From: B8-G4 sp033720735
Lineage (GTDB): Bacteria; Bacteroidota; Bacteroidia; Chitinophagales; Saprospiraceae
DNA length: 29,897 bases
Direction: 5' to 3'
Assembly (NCBI GenBank): GCA_033720735.1
Contig: JAWWBX010000015.1
Span: 1-29,897, forward strand
The notes under the pieces were generated by a model. The model saw nothing but the letters and a program-made list of their open reading frames with translations, was not told the origin of the DNA and did not search any database. The position numbers and the translations under genes were made by a program. Numbering within the stretch: position 1 is the first letter of the stretch; each line of letters opens with the position of its first letter. This document shows positions 1 through 8,038 of the stretch, one piece after another.

Positions 1-2
1 GC

Positions 3-665
3 GGAGGCTTTACGAAAGAGGATACTGAAAATGCCCTGATCGACCTCAACTTCCTGAATGTCGATAATGTCCTCGTCATCCGCGGGGATGCCATGCAGTT
101 TGAGACCAAGTTCAACCCGACAGAGGGGGGACACAAGTATGCCGTTGACCTGGTGCGACAGGTGCAATCCATGAATCGGGGCGTTTACCTCGATGCCAAC
201 ATTGAGAATGGTACCCGCACGGATTTCTGTGTGGGTGTTGCCGGATATCCGGAGAAGCATTTTGAATCTCCCAATATGGAGACCGACTTGTACTATACAA
301 AAGCCAAGATCGAGGCGGGTGCGTCATACATCGTCACACAAATGTTCTTCGACAATGATCGCTTCTTTGACTATGTCGACCAGTGCCGCGCCTATGGCAT
401 CGATGTGCCGATTGTCCCCGGATTGAAGCCCATCACTCAGGCCTATCAGCTCAAATCACTCCCGCGTCGCTTCTACGTCAACCTGCCCAAAGATCTGGTC
501 GAGGCGGTGCAAGCTGCGAAAAATGCCGAGGCAGTGCGCGAGGTGGGTATTGAGTGGGGCATCCAGCAGTGCCGCGAACTCAAGGAGCGCGGCGTGCCTT
601 GCCTGCATTTCTATACCATGGGCGATACGGACACGATCAAGCGGATCGTCAGCGCGGTCGTGTGA
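3..665 (+). CDS. metF: Methylenetetrahydrofolate reductase, 5'-truncated by window edge
   Basis: Reduces 5,10-methylenetetrahydrofolate to 5-methyltetrahydrofolate, the methyl donor for methionine synthesis; a cytoplasmic FAD enzyme. The frame is open from base 3, so the N-terminal part (roughly 80-100 residues by family size) lies outside the window and about 220 residues are visible. The visible part begins at the family segment GGFTKEDTENALIDL, followed by NVLVIRGD, the substrate-loop region around TEGGHKYAVDLV, the SYIVTQMFFD strand and the C-terminal HFYTMGDTDTIKRI. These match the bacterial MetF TIM barrel in order. The internal ATG at 93 is not the start, because conserved sequence continues upstream of it. 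The next gene is convergent and begins 9 bases beyond the stop. Identification is by recognised family motifs. Confidence 0.95.
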   Translation, partial: GGFTKEDTENALIDLNFLNVDNVLVIRGDAMQFETKFNPTEGGHKYAVDLVRQVQSMNRGVYLDANIENGTRTDFCVGVAGYPEKHFESPNMETDLYYTKAKIEAGASYIVTQMFFDNDRFFDYVDQCRAYGIDVPIVPGLKPITQAYQLKSLPRRFYVNLPKDLVEAVQAAKNAEAVREVGIEWGIQQCRELKERGVPCLHFYTMGDTDTIKRIVSAVV

Positions 666-674
666 TCCCAGGTG

Positions 675-1064
675 CTACTGGCGTTTGACCACCAGAATGT
701 CACCTGACGAGAACGCCATCCACGAGAAATCATACACGTAGTGGTACAGTTTGCCCGCCTTGTTGACATAGGTGGAGGTAAAGTGCCTGAACTTGAAGCC
801 TTTCCGCTGCAGCCGTGACCTGGGAACGATAAACTTGCGGCTGGCAGCCTCTTCCCATAACTCTACCAGGATCTCACGATTGCGGTGCAGGAGCCGGTCG
901 ACCGTGGCCACGACGGGCATCTGCTCGAGCCTGCGCCGGGAGTGATACGCATTCTTGCACGACAGCGAACAATACTTCTTGTCCCGCCTGCCCGCCAGTT
1001 TGTTGCCACAGACAATACACTCGGTGGTGCGGTAGCTTCTCGGGGTCACATCCAGAATTTTCAT
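675..1064 (-). CDS. Small zinc-finger protein of unknown function
   Basis: A 129-residue protein with a probable zinc site near the N-terminus: C16-x2-C19 and C32-x3-C36 (ECIVCG...KKYCSLSCKNAYH), with H41 close by. This resembles the treble-clef or zinc-ribbon knuckles of small nucleic-acid-binding proteins. Between the cysteines and through residue 46 the chain is very basic (GRRDKK, HSRRR). The C-terminal half (residues 75-129) is rich in aromatic and basic residues and has no motif I can name. There is no signal peptide, so it is presumably cytoplasmic. The ATG at 1064 is followed at once by conserved-looking sequence. It is monocistronic and convergent with metF. Similar short zinc-finger proteins occur in Bacteroidota as hypothetical proteins; nucleic-acid binding is inference only. 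Confidence 0.75.
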   Translation of the reverse strand: MKILDVTPRSYRTTECIVCGNKLAGRRDKKYCSLSCKNAYHSRRRLEQMPVVATVDRLLHRNREILVELWEEAASRKFIVPRSRLQRKGFKFRHFTSTYVNKAGKLYHYVYDFSWMAFSSGDILVVKRQ

Positions 1065-1247
1065 CGAAGGAGATGTTTGATAATACGTTTTTAACCGATA
1101 GGATCAGATAAAATCGATTAATACTATAAAGTTCATGAATATCTGTAAAATACACATATAAAAACAAGTGATGAGTAAATATATTTTGCACTATTAAGAG
1201 TGTACTGTGCGTGCGAGATCGAGGCTGCAGGGTTTGGACTGTCTTTG

Positions 1248-1255
1248 TAACTTCG
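1248..1255 (+). promoter_or_regulatory. Possible -7 promoter element for the M14 peptidase gene
   Basis: TAACTTCG resembles the Bacteroidota -7 consensus TAnnTTTG with one change and lies 22 bases before the ATG at 1278. No properly spaced TTTG -33 element is visible: the TTTG at 1233-1236 is only 11 bases away. The region 1065-1220 upstream is strikingly AT-rich compared with the genes on either side, as expected for a regulatory region serving the two divergent genes. Confidence 0.3.
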
Positions 1256-1277
1256 CCCGAACGTTAAATTGCACCTA

Positions 1278-3806
1278 ATGATCAGGCATCTTTTTCTCGT
1301 ATTGGGGATCGCTTTAGGTAGTACGCCAGCGATGGCTCAGGTCCAGTCTCCGGAAGAGTTCTTCCCCCACCCGTACACCGAGGAGTTCACCCAGCATCAT
1401 CTCATCGTCGACTACTATCAGCACGTTGCCCAGGCGTCTCCCATGGTACAATTGGTGGAATATGGTCGCACCAACGAGCACCGGCCATTGGTGCTGGCAT
1501 TTGTTTCGTCTGAACAGAATCTGCGCAATCTGGACGCCATCCGGACCAACAACCTGCGCCTTGCGGGGCTGTCTGAGGGGGAGCCCGACATGGATGCCGC
1601 GCGCCTGATCGTATGGCTGTCGTACAGCGTGCACGGGAACGAATCTGCTGGCACGGAAGCCGCTCCCCGGGTCTTGTATGACCTGGTTACCGGGGCCAAT
1701 GGCGCGCACGCGTGGCTCGAGAACACCGTGGTGATCCTTGACCCGTGTATCAATCCTGATGGTTTCAACCGATATGTGAATTGGAATGCGCAGGTGAGTT
1801 CAAAGTCTTTCGACAGCCGGCCGGTAGCCCGGGAACATGATGAGCCCTGGCCAGGCGGACGGGTCAATCATTACCTGTTTGACCTGAACCGGGACTGGGC
1901 CTGGCAGACCCAGATCGAATCGCAGCAACGCATGGTCGAGTACCGTCGCTGGATGCCACAGGTGCATGTAGATCTTCACGAAATGGGTTATACCAGCCCC
2001 TATTACTTCGCGCCAGCGGCTGAGCCCTACCACCCGTACATCACCGATTGGCAGCGCGACTTCCAGGTGACGATCGGCCGCAACAACGCGCGCTACTTTG
2101 ATGAGAATGGATGGAGGTACTTTACCAAGGAAGTCTTTGACCTGTTCTATCCCTCTTACGGCGATACCTATCCCACTTACAATGGCGCGATCGGAATGAC
2201 CTACGAGCAGGGTGGCAGCGGGTTTGCCGGCCGGGCCATTGACCTGCCGCACGGGGATACGTTGTTTCTCGCGGATCGCATCGCGCATCACACGACGACC
2301 TCACTATCGACCATCGAGATCTCTTCTCAAAACAAAGGGGCATTGCTCGAGCAGTTTCGCCGGTACTTTGCCGATGCGCAAGCTAATCCACCGGGGCCGT
2401 ATCGCACCTTCGTGATCAAGGGAAGCAATGCGACCGGCAAATTGCAGGCATTGACGCATCTGCTGGAGCGCCAGGGGATTGTCTACGGCAGACCACAATC
2501 CGGCGCGGGCAGGTCCTACACCGGCTTTAACTACCGCACTGGGAGCGATGAGGCTTTCACGCTGTCAGCAGATGATCTGGTGGTGAGTGCATTTCAGCCG
2601 CGTTCGGTGCTGACCCAGATCCTGTTTGAGCCGGAAGGCGATCTGGTCGACTCCCTGTCCTACGATATTACGGCCTGGGCGCTCCCGCATGCCTACGGGG
2701 TGGAGGCCTTTGCCCTGAAAGACCGCATCAATGTGCTGCCGGGCTACCGGATTGCCGCCAGTTATGGTCAGTTACCAGAGGCGTACGCGTATGCCTTGCG
2801 TTGGGAGTCGCTGCGGGAAGCGAAGTTTCTGGCCGCTGCCCTCAGGGAGGGCTTGCGTCCAAGGTTTGCCACCGAAGCATTCAGCGTTGGTGGCGAGTCC
2901 TTTGCAGCAGGTACGGTCATCTTCATGCAGACCGAGCACCGTAACGTAAGAGGCTGGCTCCAGACTCTGCAGAGACTTCATTCAGACATGCTGACGCCAC
3001 TCGTGCCGATCCAGACAGGGTTTGTCGACAGTGGCAAGGATCTGGGATCCTCCAGTTACCGGCTGATCCAACAACCGCGTATTGTGACCGTGGCAGGCGA
3101 GCGCGTATCCACCAATGGGTTTGGACAGGTTTGGTATCTGTTTGAGCAAGTACTTGACTATCCCGTGACCGTGGTGGACGTGGGGTCAATGGGATCCGTC
3201 GATTGGGATGATTTCAACATCCTGGTGCTGCCCGAGGGGTTTTACAGCATCTCCGAGAATACGATGAACGACATCAAGTCCTGGGTGCGCGGCGGTGGGA
3301 AGGTGATCGCCATTGGTTCTGCCCTGCGGCAGTTTGCCGACAAGGACGGGTTTGCTCTCAAGACATACGCAGAGGATGATCGTGAAAAAGAGGTTGAACG
3401 AGCCCTGGAGCGAGAGGAACTGGACCTGCGCCTGGAGCCCTACGCCAGCGGGCGTCGCCGTTCTATTTCGCATCAGATCCCTGGGGCAGTGTTCCACGCC
3501 AGGGTCGATGTAACACATCCACTTGGGTTCGGACTGGGCAAGGACTATTTCACTCTGAAAACAAGCGCGCGCAGTTATGAGCATCTGACAGACGCGGTCA
3601 ATGCCGTCTATCTCGGTGATGCGCCACAGCACTACGGCTTCGCCGGGAGTAAAGCACTGGAGCGCGTGGCCAACTCCGTGGTGTTTGCCGCCGAGCAGAG
3701 CGGCCGCGGTGCCTATGTCTATATGACAGACAATCCCCTATTCAGGGCCTTCTGGGAAAATGGCAAGTTTGCGTTTTGCAATGCATTGTTCTTTGCCGGT
3801 AACTAG
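1278..3806 (+). CDS. Secreted M14-family zinc metallocarboxypeptidase with C-terminal amidotransferase-like domain
   Basis: An 842-residue exported peptidase. Residues 1-21 form a signal peptide ending in PAMAQ. The catalytic domain carries the M14 zinc site: H119 and E122 in VHGNES, H234 in HVDLHEMG, and the likely general base E310 in MTYEQGGSG. NPDGFNR and DLNRDW are substrate-pocket motifs typical of the family. The region from about residue 610 to 690, including VIAIGSALRQFAD, looks like the class I glutamine-amidotransferase-like fold often fused to large Bacteroidota M14 proteins, but no Cys-His-Glu triad is evident, so it is probably non-enzymatic. I chose the ATG at 1278 over the TTG at 1269 because it begins the signal peptide directly. 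There is no type IX sorting domain at the C-terminus. fahA starts 8 bases downstream, so co-transcription is likely. The substrate is unknown; peptide scavenging is the simplest role. Confidence 0.88.
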   Translation: MIRHLFLVLGIALGSTPAMAQVQSPEEFFPHPYTEEFTQHHLIVDYYQHVAQASPMVQLVEYGRTNEHRPLVLAFVSSEQNLRNLDAIRTNNLRLAGLSEGEPDMDAARLIVWLSYSVHGNESAGTEAAPRVLYDLVTGANGAHAWLENTVVILDPCINPDGFNRYVNWNAQVSSKSFDSRPVAREHDEPWPGGRVNHYLFDLNRDWAWQTQIESQQRMVEYRRWMPQVHVDLHEMGYTSPYYFAPAAEPYHPYITDWQRDFQVTIGRNNARYFDENGWRYFTKEVFDLFYPSYGDTYPTYNGAIGMTYEQGGSGFAGRAIDLPHGDTLFLADRIAHHTTTSLSTIEISSQNKGALLEQFRRYFADAQANPPGPYRTFVIKGSNATGKLQALTHLLERQGIVYGRPQSGAGRSYTGFNYRTGSDEAFTLSADDLVVSAFQPRSVLTQILFEPEGDLVDSLSYDITAWALPHAYGVEAFALKDRINVLPGYRIAASYGQLPEAYAYALRWESLREAKFLAAALREGLRPRFATEAFSVGGESFAAGTVIFMQTEHRNVRGWLQTLQRLHSDMLTPLVPIQTGFVDSGKDLGSSSYRLIQQPRIVTVAGERVSTNGFGQVWYLFEQVLDYPVTVVDVGSMGSVDWDDFNILVLPEGFYSISENTMNDIKSWVRGGGKVIAIGSALRQFADKDGFALKTYAEDDREKEVERALEREELDLRLEPYASGRRRSISHQIPGAVFHARVDVTHPLGFGLGKDYFTLKTSARSYEHLTDAVNAVYLGDAPQHYGFAGSKALERVANSVVFAAEQSGRGAYVYMTDNPLFRAFWENGKFAFCNALFFAGN

Positions 3807-3814
3807 CGACTGAT

Positions 3815-5065
3815 ATGAACGATTACTCCCTGACATCGTGGGTGGAAGTCCCGCCCGACAGCGACTTCCCGATCCAAAACCTGCCCTTCGGTGTGTTTCG
3901 CTACGGCCAACGCGGACCGTCGGCGTGCAGCATCATCGGAGATCAGATCATCGACCTGGTGGCCCTGCATGCCGAGGGGTTGTTGCCGGTTCCCGGAGTG
4001 AACCGGGCAGTGTTGGAGCAGCCATATCTCAATGATTTCATCGCGCTGGGAAAATCCACCGCCAACGCAGTGCGCGCGGCGCTGACCGAAGTGCTCAAGT
4101 CAGAAGCCGGCACGTCGGTGCGCGAAACCGTCACGAAATGCCTCGTACCTGTGCAACAGGCGGAAATGTGCTTGCCAGTCAAGGTTGGCGACTACACGGA
4201 TTTCTATTCGAGCAAGGAGCATGCGACCAATGTCGGGTCGATGTTCAGGGACCCGGCCAACGCCCTGCTGCCCAACTGGCTGCATTTACCGGTCGGTTAT
4301 CACGGTCGCGCCTCATCGATCGTCGTCTCGGGGACACCCGTAAAACGGCCCTATGGCCAAACCATGCCCGAGGGTGCGACGTCACCTCAATACGGACCAT
4401 CACGGCTGCTGGATTTCGAACTGGAAATGGGCTTCATCATCGGCAAACCCAACCAGCTTGGCACGCAAATCACCACCGCAGAAGCTGAGGAGCACATTTT
4501 CGGATTGGTGCTCTTTAACGACTGGTCGGCCCGTGACATCCAGAAATGGGAGTACGTCCCGCTGGGCCCGTTCCTGGGTAAGAGCTTCGCCTCGACGATC
4601 TCACCATGGATCGTAATGCTGGAGGCACTGGATCCATTCCGGGTGGCAGGACCCGTTCAGACCCCCGGTGTGCTGCCATACTTGCAGTATGAGGGCAAAA
4701 AGAACTACGACATCAACCTTGAGGTCGCCATCCAAACCCCGACAGGGGCCGAGGTGACGGTTTGCCGCTCCAACAGCAAGTATCTCTACTGGAACATGTG
4801 CCAGCAACTGGCTCATCACACGGTGAACGGGTGCAATATGAACGTGGGGGATCTGTGCGCCTCAGGTACGATTTCCGGGCCGGATCCGTCGTCTTATGGG
4901 AGCATGCTCGAGCTGACCTGGCGCGGGACCAAGCCGATCCAGATGCCCGATGGCAGCGAGCGCAAGTTTCTGAATGACGGGGACACCGTCGTCCTGCGCG
5001 GCTATGCCCTGCGTCATGGCGTGCGGATCGGGTTTGGTGAAGCCAGCGGGCAAGTGGTAGCATGA
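3815..5065 (+). CDS. fahA: Fumarylacetoacetase
   Basis: Cleaves fumarylacetoacetate to fumarate and acetoacetate, the last step of tyrosine/phenylalanine breakdown; cytoplasmic and metal-dependent. Its 416 residues are the normal length for the full enzyme. Active-site residues known from the mouse protein are present: D126 (VGDYTDFYSS), H136 (KEHATN), E202 and E204 (FELEMG), D236 (FNDWSARD) and K256 (LGKSFAS). HLPVGYHGRASS is a family signature, and the N-terminal SH3-like domain (residues 1-115) is intact. The ATG at 3815 follows the peptidase stop by 8 bases, so the two are probably co-transcribed. No other tyrosine-pathway gene lies nearby, so the rest of the pathway must be encoded elsewhere. 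Confidence 0.96.
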   Translation: MNDYSLTSWVEVPPDSDFPIQNLPFGVFRYGQRGPSACSIIGDQIIDLVALHAEGLLPVPGVNRAVLEQPYLNDFIALGKSTANAVRAALTEVLKSEAGTSVRETVTKCLVPVQQAEMCLPVKVGDYTDFYSSKEHATNVGSMFRDPANALLPNWLHLPVGYHGRASSIVVSGTPVKRPYGQTMPEGATSPQYGPSRLLDFELEMGFIIGKPNQLGTQITTAEAEEHIFGLVLFNDWSARDIQKWEYVPLGPFLGKSFASTISPWIVMLEALDPFRVAGPVQTPGVLPYLQYEGKKNYDINLEVAIQTPTGAEVTVCRSNSKYLYWNMCQQLAHHTVNGCNMNVGDLCASGTISGPDPSSYGSMLELTWRGTKPIQMPDGSERKFLNDGDTVVLRGYALRHGVRIGFGEASGQVVA

Positions 5066-5100
5066 CGTGACAGTAACGGACTGGACAAAATGAATGCATT

Positions 5101-5808
5101 ATGATCATACCGTTTCAATCGACTGTTCTGGTTGCCCTGGCCACCATGGTTGTCCTGACCTCGGGTTGCCAGACCGAGCCAGACATCTCGTGTTCACGCG
5201 TGTACCTGGATCTCGCCGGTGCGCAGGAGCTGCAGTATGAGGTGTACATACCGGCATATCAGGAGTATGCGTACCGGGAAACCCGTCTTGTTTTTGTGAC
5301 GGACACGACCAGGCATCTCTACTTCATCGATCGCAACATCTACATGAACCGGCCGGCCGAAATGGTGGGAGACAAGGTCATTGACCACACCACGTATTTG
5401 CGTGCCTGCGGGGGACAGCTGTCGGAGACAGATACCCTGGTGATCATGCGCAAGCTCGACGACGGCAGGTATTCGGAGTACGTATTGAAAGGGCATCAGG
5501 TATGGAAGGTGCGAGATGAAGCGCGCCTCGATGCAACCTCTGAAAATGAACACCTGGTTGTGGATGCCGCGCTGCAGAAAGGCGAAATGATTGCGACCAA
5601 CCGCGACACGCTCCGCATCGATCGGGTAGATGCAGGTCCCTGCTACCGGATTCAGCACGTGGTCAGGAGATCGGGATCTGGCGAGGTGCGAGAAAGCTGG
5701 CTGGGCGATCTGTTGTTGCACCGGCAGGATGCAAACCTCGAGATCCGGCTCAGCACCATTGACGGCCAACCACTGGCTGCGTACCTGGCCGACCTCTGTG
5801 ATGCATGA
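5101..5808 (+). CDS. Lipoprotein of unknown function
   Basis: A 235-residue protein with a clear lipoprotein signal: a hydrophobic stretch at residues 8-20 and the lipobox LTSGC with the acylated cysteine at position 23. The mature part contains four further cysteines: C31 in ISCSR, C103 in RACGG, C202-203 region in GPCYR, and one near the C-terminus in DLCDA, so two disulfides are possible. No named domain is recognised. Its position on the periplasmic side of the envelope follows from the lipobox and from the Lnt enzyme encoded later in this window. It starts 35 bases after fahA and could belong to the same transcript. Its stop codon touches the stop of the convergent DUF2279 gene with no intervening base. 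Confidence 0.75.
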   Translation: MIIPFQSTVLVALATMVVLTSGCQTEPDISCSRVYLDLAGAQELQYEVYIPAYQEYAYRETRLVFVTDTTRHLYFIDRNIYMNRPAEMVGDKVIDHTTYLRACGGQLSETDTLVIMRKLDDGRYSEYVLKGHQVWKVRDEARLDATSENEHLVVDAALQKGEMIATNRDTLRIDRVDAGPCYRIQHVVRRSGSGEVRESWLGDLLLHRQDANLEIRLSTIDGQPLAAYLADLCDA

Positions 5809-6783
5809 TCAAAAGTGGATGGCGTGCAGTCGTACGCCGTCTATCCGGTTGAACTCAATCGCCGGCGATGGAAACTTGAACACGTTGAGCATACCGAGCA
5901 ACGTGCGGATCAGCGGGCTGCGCGATGGGATGCGCGAGAAATCGATATCCGGTGCCAGGTAAAACTGGCTATAGCGGGAGTAGTCCGGTCGGGTGATCTC
6001 ATAGATCACACCATTCTCCTCCCAACGATTCTCAAATCCCCCGTACATGTGCTCTGCACCATAGCCGATCGCCACATTCAGCCAGGCAGGCCAGCGGCTG
6101 GTCTGCGGCAGGAAAGCGGCGACATTCATACTGGCCCAGACCGTCTGGGTATTGTAGTCCTTGATGAAGCGTTCAAAGAAACCAGTGCCGTAAAGTGAAT
6201 TGGTCCGTTGCCGCAAGGTGGTGGTGTGACCGTTGTCGACTGCCCTGATCTCAAGGTCGGGATACGAGGTCGGGAGGCCGGACACCTTGAGAAGTATCCG
6301 CTGTTCGTTCCACAGGAAATGCTGCGTGAGGAAGGTGCTGGCCCCGAGCAGGTTGAACGCGAAGTCGGGGATTGAAAATCCCCATTGTTCAGAGTAACCG
6401 TCCAATACTTCGATCGTCCCCTGTAGCAGCACGCCTGCGCCGGCACCCACCCAGGCGGCCGTCGCCGGTTTGATCCCGGTCCACCGGGCAATGCTAAACA
6501 CCCACTGGCTCTCAAAATACGCCGTGTACAAATGGCCGAACTTGTCCATGTTTTTCCACTCTCCCCAGTCGTTGAAGAAATGAAAACGGGTTCGCGCATA
6601 CTGGTCATACCAGATGGTGCTCAACCCGATGACCGTACCGGTGTAGAGGGTGGTTGAAACCGCAGTAGCCGTCCAGAACCGGCCTTTGTTGAGAGTGTCA
6701 GCGGGGAGCAGCCAGTGTTGATCCTGGCTCTGGACAGGACCAACACAAAGAGAAAGGAGCAAGGCAAGACCAGCCGCCCGCAT
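5809..6783 (-). CDS. DUF2279 family exported protein
   Basis: A 324-residue exported protein. I placed the start at 6783 because MRAAGLALLLSLCVGPVQSQ is a clean signal peptide there; the frame stays open to 6849, but the upstream residues are basic and would bury the signal. After the signal come a probable membrane segment near TATAVSTTLYTGTVIGLST and the DUF2279 hallmark WGEWKNMDKFGHLYTAYF. A glycine-rich region (AAWVGAGAGVLL) and the segment QGTIEVLDGYSEQWGFS follow. The family is common in Bacteroidota and is annotated as a predicted periplasmic or envelope protein with no established function. It is divergent from the porP-like gene and convergent with the lipoprotein gene. Confidence 0.8.
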   Translation of the reverse strand: MRAAGLALLLSLCVGPVQSQDQHWLLPADTLNKGRFWTATAVSTTLYTGTVIGLSTIWYDQYARTRFHFFNDWGEWKNMDKFGHLYTAYFESQWVFSIARWTGIKPATAAWVGAGAGVLLQGTIEVLDGYSEQWGFSIPDFAFNLLGASTFLTQHFLWNEQRILLKVSGLPTSYPDLEIRAVDNGHTTTLRQRTNSLYGTGFFERFIKDYNTQTVWASMNVAAFLPQTSRWPAWLNVAIGYGAEHMYGGFENRWEENGVIYEITRPDYSRYSQFYLAPDIDFSRIPSRSPLIRTLLGMLNVFKFPSPAIEFNRIDGVRLHAIHF

Positions 6784-6927
6784 CTTGAGTTCGACACGTT
6801 GCCGACACAATCGGCAGACGCGCATGGTGAACTTGGCCGCTCGCGTCATATATTATATCGAATGCTGTATTTTCAGGGCGATTCAAAAAAAATATGGCAT
6901 CTTGCCGCCTGTAACTGCTGACCCTGT

Positions 6928-7989
6928 ATGAAGAGGATTTTGATCGCGACGTGCGCTGTCTTCCTGGCAGTTTTCCCTCTACGTGCCCAAGATATTCATT
7001 TTACCCTGTACGACATGGTGCCTATCGTGTTCAACCCGGCCGAGACCGGGGGGTTCTACGGATCGTACCGGTTGTCCGGGATTTACCGGGACCAATGGCT
7101 ATCCGCGTTCGGCGTGCCGGATGAGTTCAAGACGCCGTCCCTTTCGATCGATGTGCCGCTGATCAAGGGATTCCGCGACCAGGACTGGGTCGGAGTTGGT
7201 GTGATGTTTTACTCTGACAAGGCCGGCTCGCTGGGAATGAGTAACAATGCGTTCAAACTCAGTGCTGCTTACCACCTGGCACTCAACAAGCAGGGCACCA
7301 GTGTGCTGGCATTCGGATACCAGACCGGCTCAGTGCAGCGCCGTCTGACGATCAACGGGCTGGAGAACATCCTCCTGGAATCCGACCTGTTCAATCCTGG
7401 AGCATATGCGAATGACCCATCCATCCAGAATGCACTTGGTGGACCGCAGGGTGGCGGAGATCCTGAGTTGAGCAAGGGATATACCGATCACGTTGGGGGG
7501 TTGCATCTGAAGGTGCAGTCCGACCGTGCCAATCTGATCCAGATCGGAGTTTCTGTCGCGCACATCGGGGGAAGGCGCACGGTGGGTAATTTGCTCAACC
7601 AGATCTACCGGATTCCGATGCGCTTCCTGGGGCATGGCAGCTGGCGCACCGTGCGCAGCGAAAGGCTCGCACTCAATTTCAGTGGCTTTGTACAGACTTA
7701 CGACAAGGCCAATGAGATCATGGTGCAGGGGACCGGCGAGTTTCTCTTCAACGAGGAAAAGCGCACCGTACTGATCGGAGGTGTCGGCTATCGCCTGGGC
7801 GATGCGTTGCAAGTGCTGGCGGGTATCCAGATCAAGGATGTGAAGGTGATGTTGAGCTACGACCTCAATACATCACGCTATACGCCTGCCACAGGCACGT
7901 TTGGCGGGTTTGAGATCTCGGCCATGTACATCGGTACGATCTACAAGCGCCCCGACCCGGATCCGGTGCTGTTTTGTCCGCGCTTTTAA
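6928..7989 (+). CDS. PorP/SprF family type IX secretion outer-membrane protein
   Basis: A 353-residue outer-membrane protein of the PorP/SprF family. Residues 1-21 form a signal peptide (VFPLRAQ). The family opening follows: QDIHFTLYDMVPIVFNPAETG, where one normally sees a Q-x-Y-N-P-A pattern, and then YRDQW. Alternating hydrophobic strands through the body suit a beta-barrel of about 14 strands, and the protein ends in the family signature FEISAMYIG...CPRF. PorP of Porphyromonas is part of the outer-membrane type IX apparatus. The many SprF paralogues each partner a specific large secreted adhesin such as SprB. No large adhesin gene lies upstream here, so this copy may be either the core component or an orphan paralogue. 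The gene starts 49 bases before the PorE-like gene, which points to co-transcription. Confidence 0.9.
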   Translation: MKRILIATCAVFLAVFPLRAQDIHFTLYDMVPIVFNPAETGGFYGSYRLSGIYRDQWLSAFGVPDEFKTPSLSIDVPLIKGFRDQDWVGVGVMFYSDKAGSLGMSNNAFKLSAAYHLALNKQGTSVLAFGYQTGSVQRRLTINGLENILLESDLFNPGAYANDPSIQNALGGPQGGGDPELSKGYTDHVGGLHLKVQSDRANLIQIGVSVAHIGGRRTVGNLLNQIYRIPMRFLGHGSWRTVRSERLALNFSGFVQTYDKANEIMVQGTGEFLFNEEKRTVLIGGVGYRLGDALQVLAGIQIKDVKVMLSYDLNTSRYTPATGTFGGFEISAMYIGTIYKRPDPDPVLFCPRF

Positions 7990-8038
7990 ACCAAGACCCG
8001 TGCGCACTGCGTTATTGATCATGATCAATGGATTGGAG

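Noticed and set aside
5090..5104. A four-codon micro-ORF (MNAL) whose stop overlaps the ATG of the lipoprotein gene
   Set aside because: It is too short to distinguish from chance; there is no attenuator structure or amino-acid theme.
7901..8038. Upstream extension of the PorE-like gene by 46 codons
   Set aside because: It would overlap the end of the porP-like gene and bury the signal peptide that begins at 8039.
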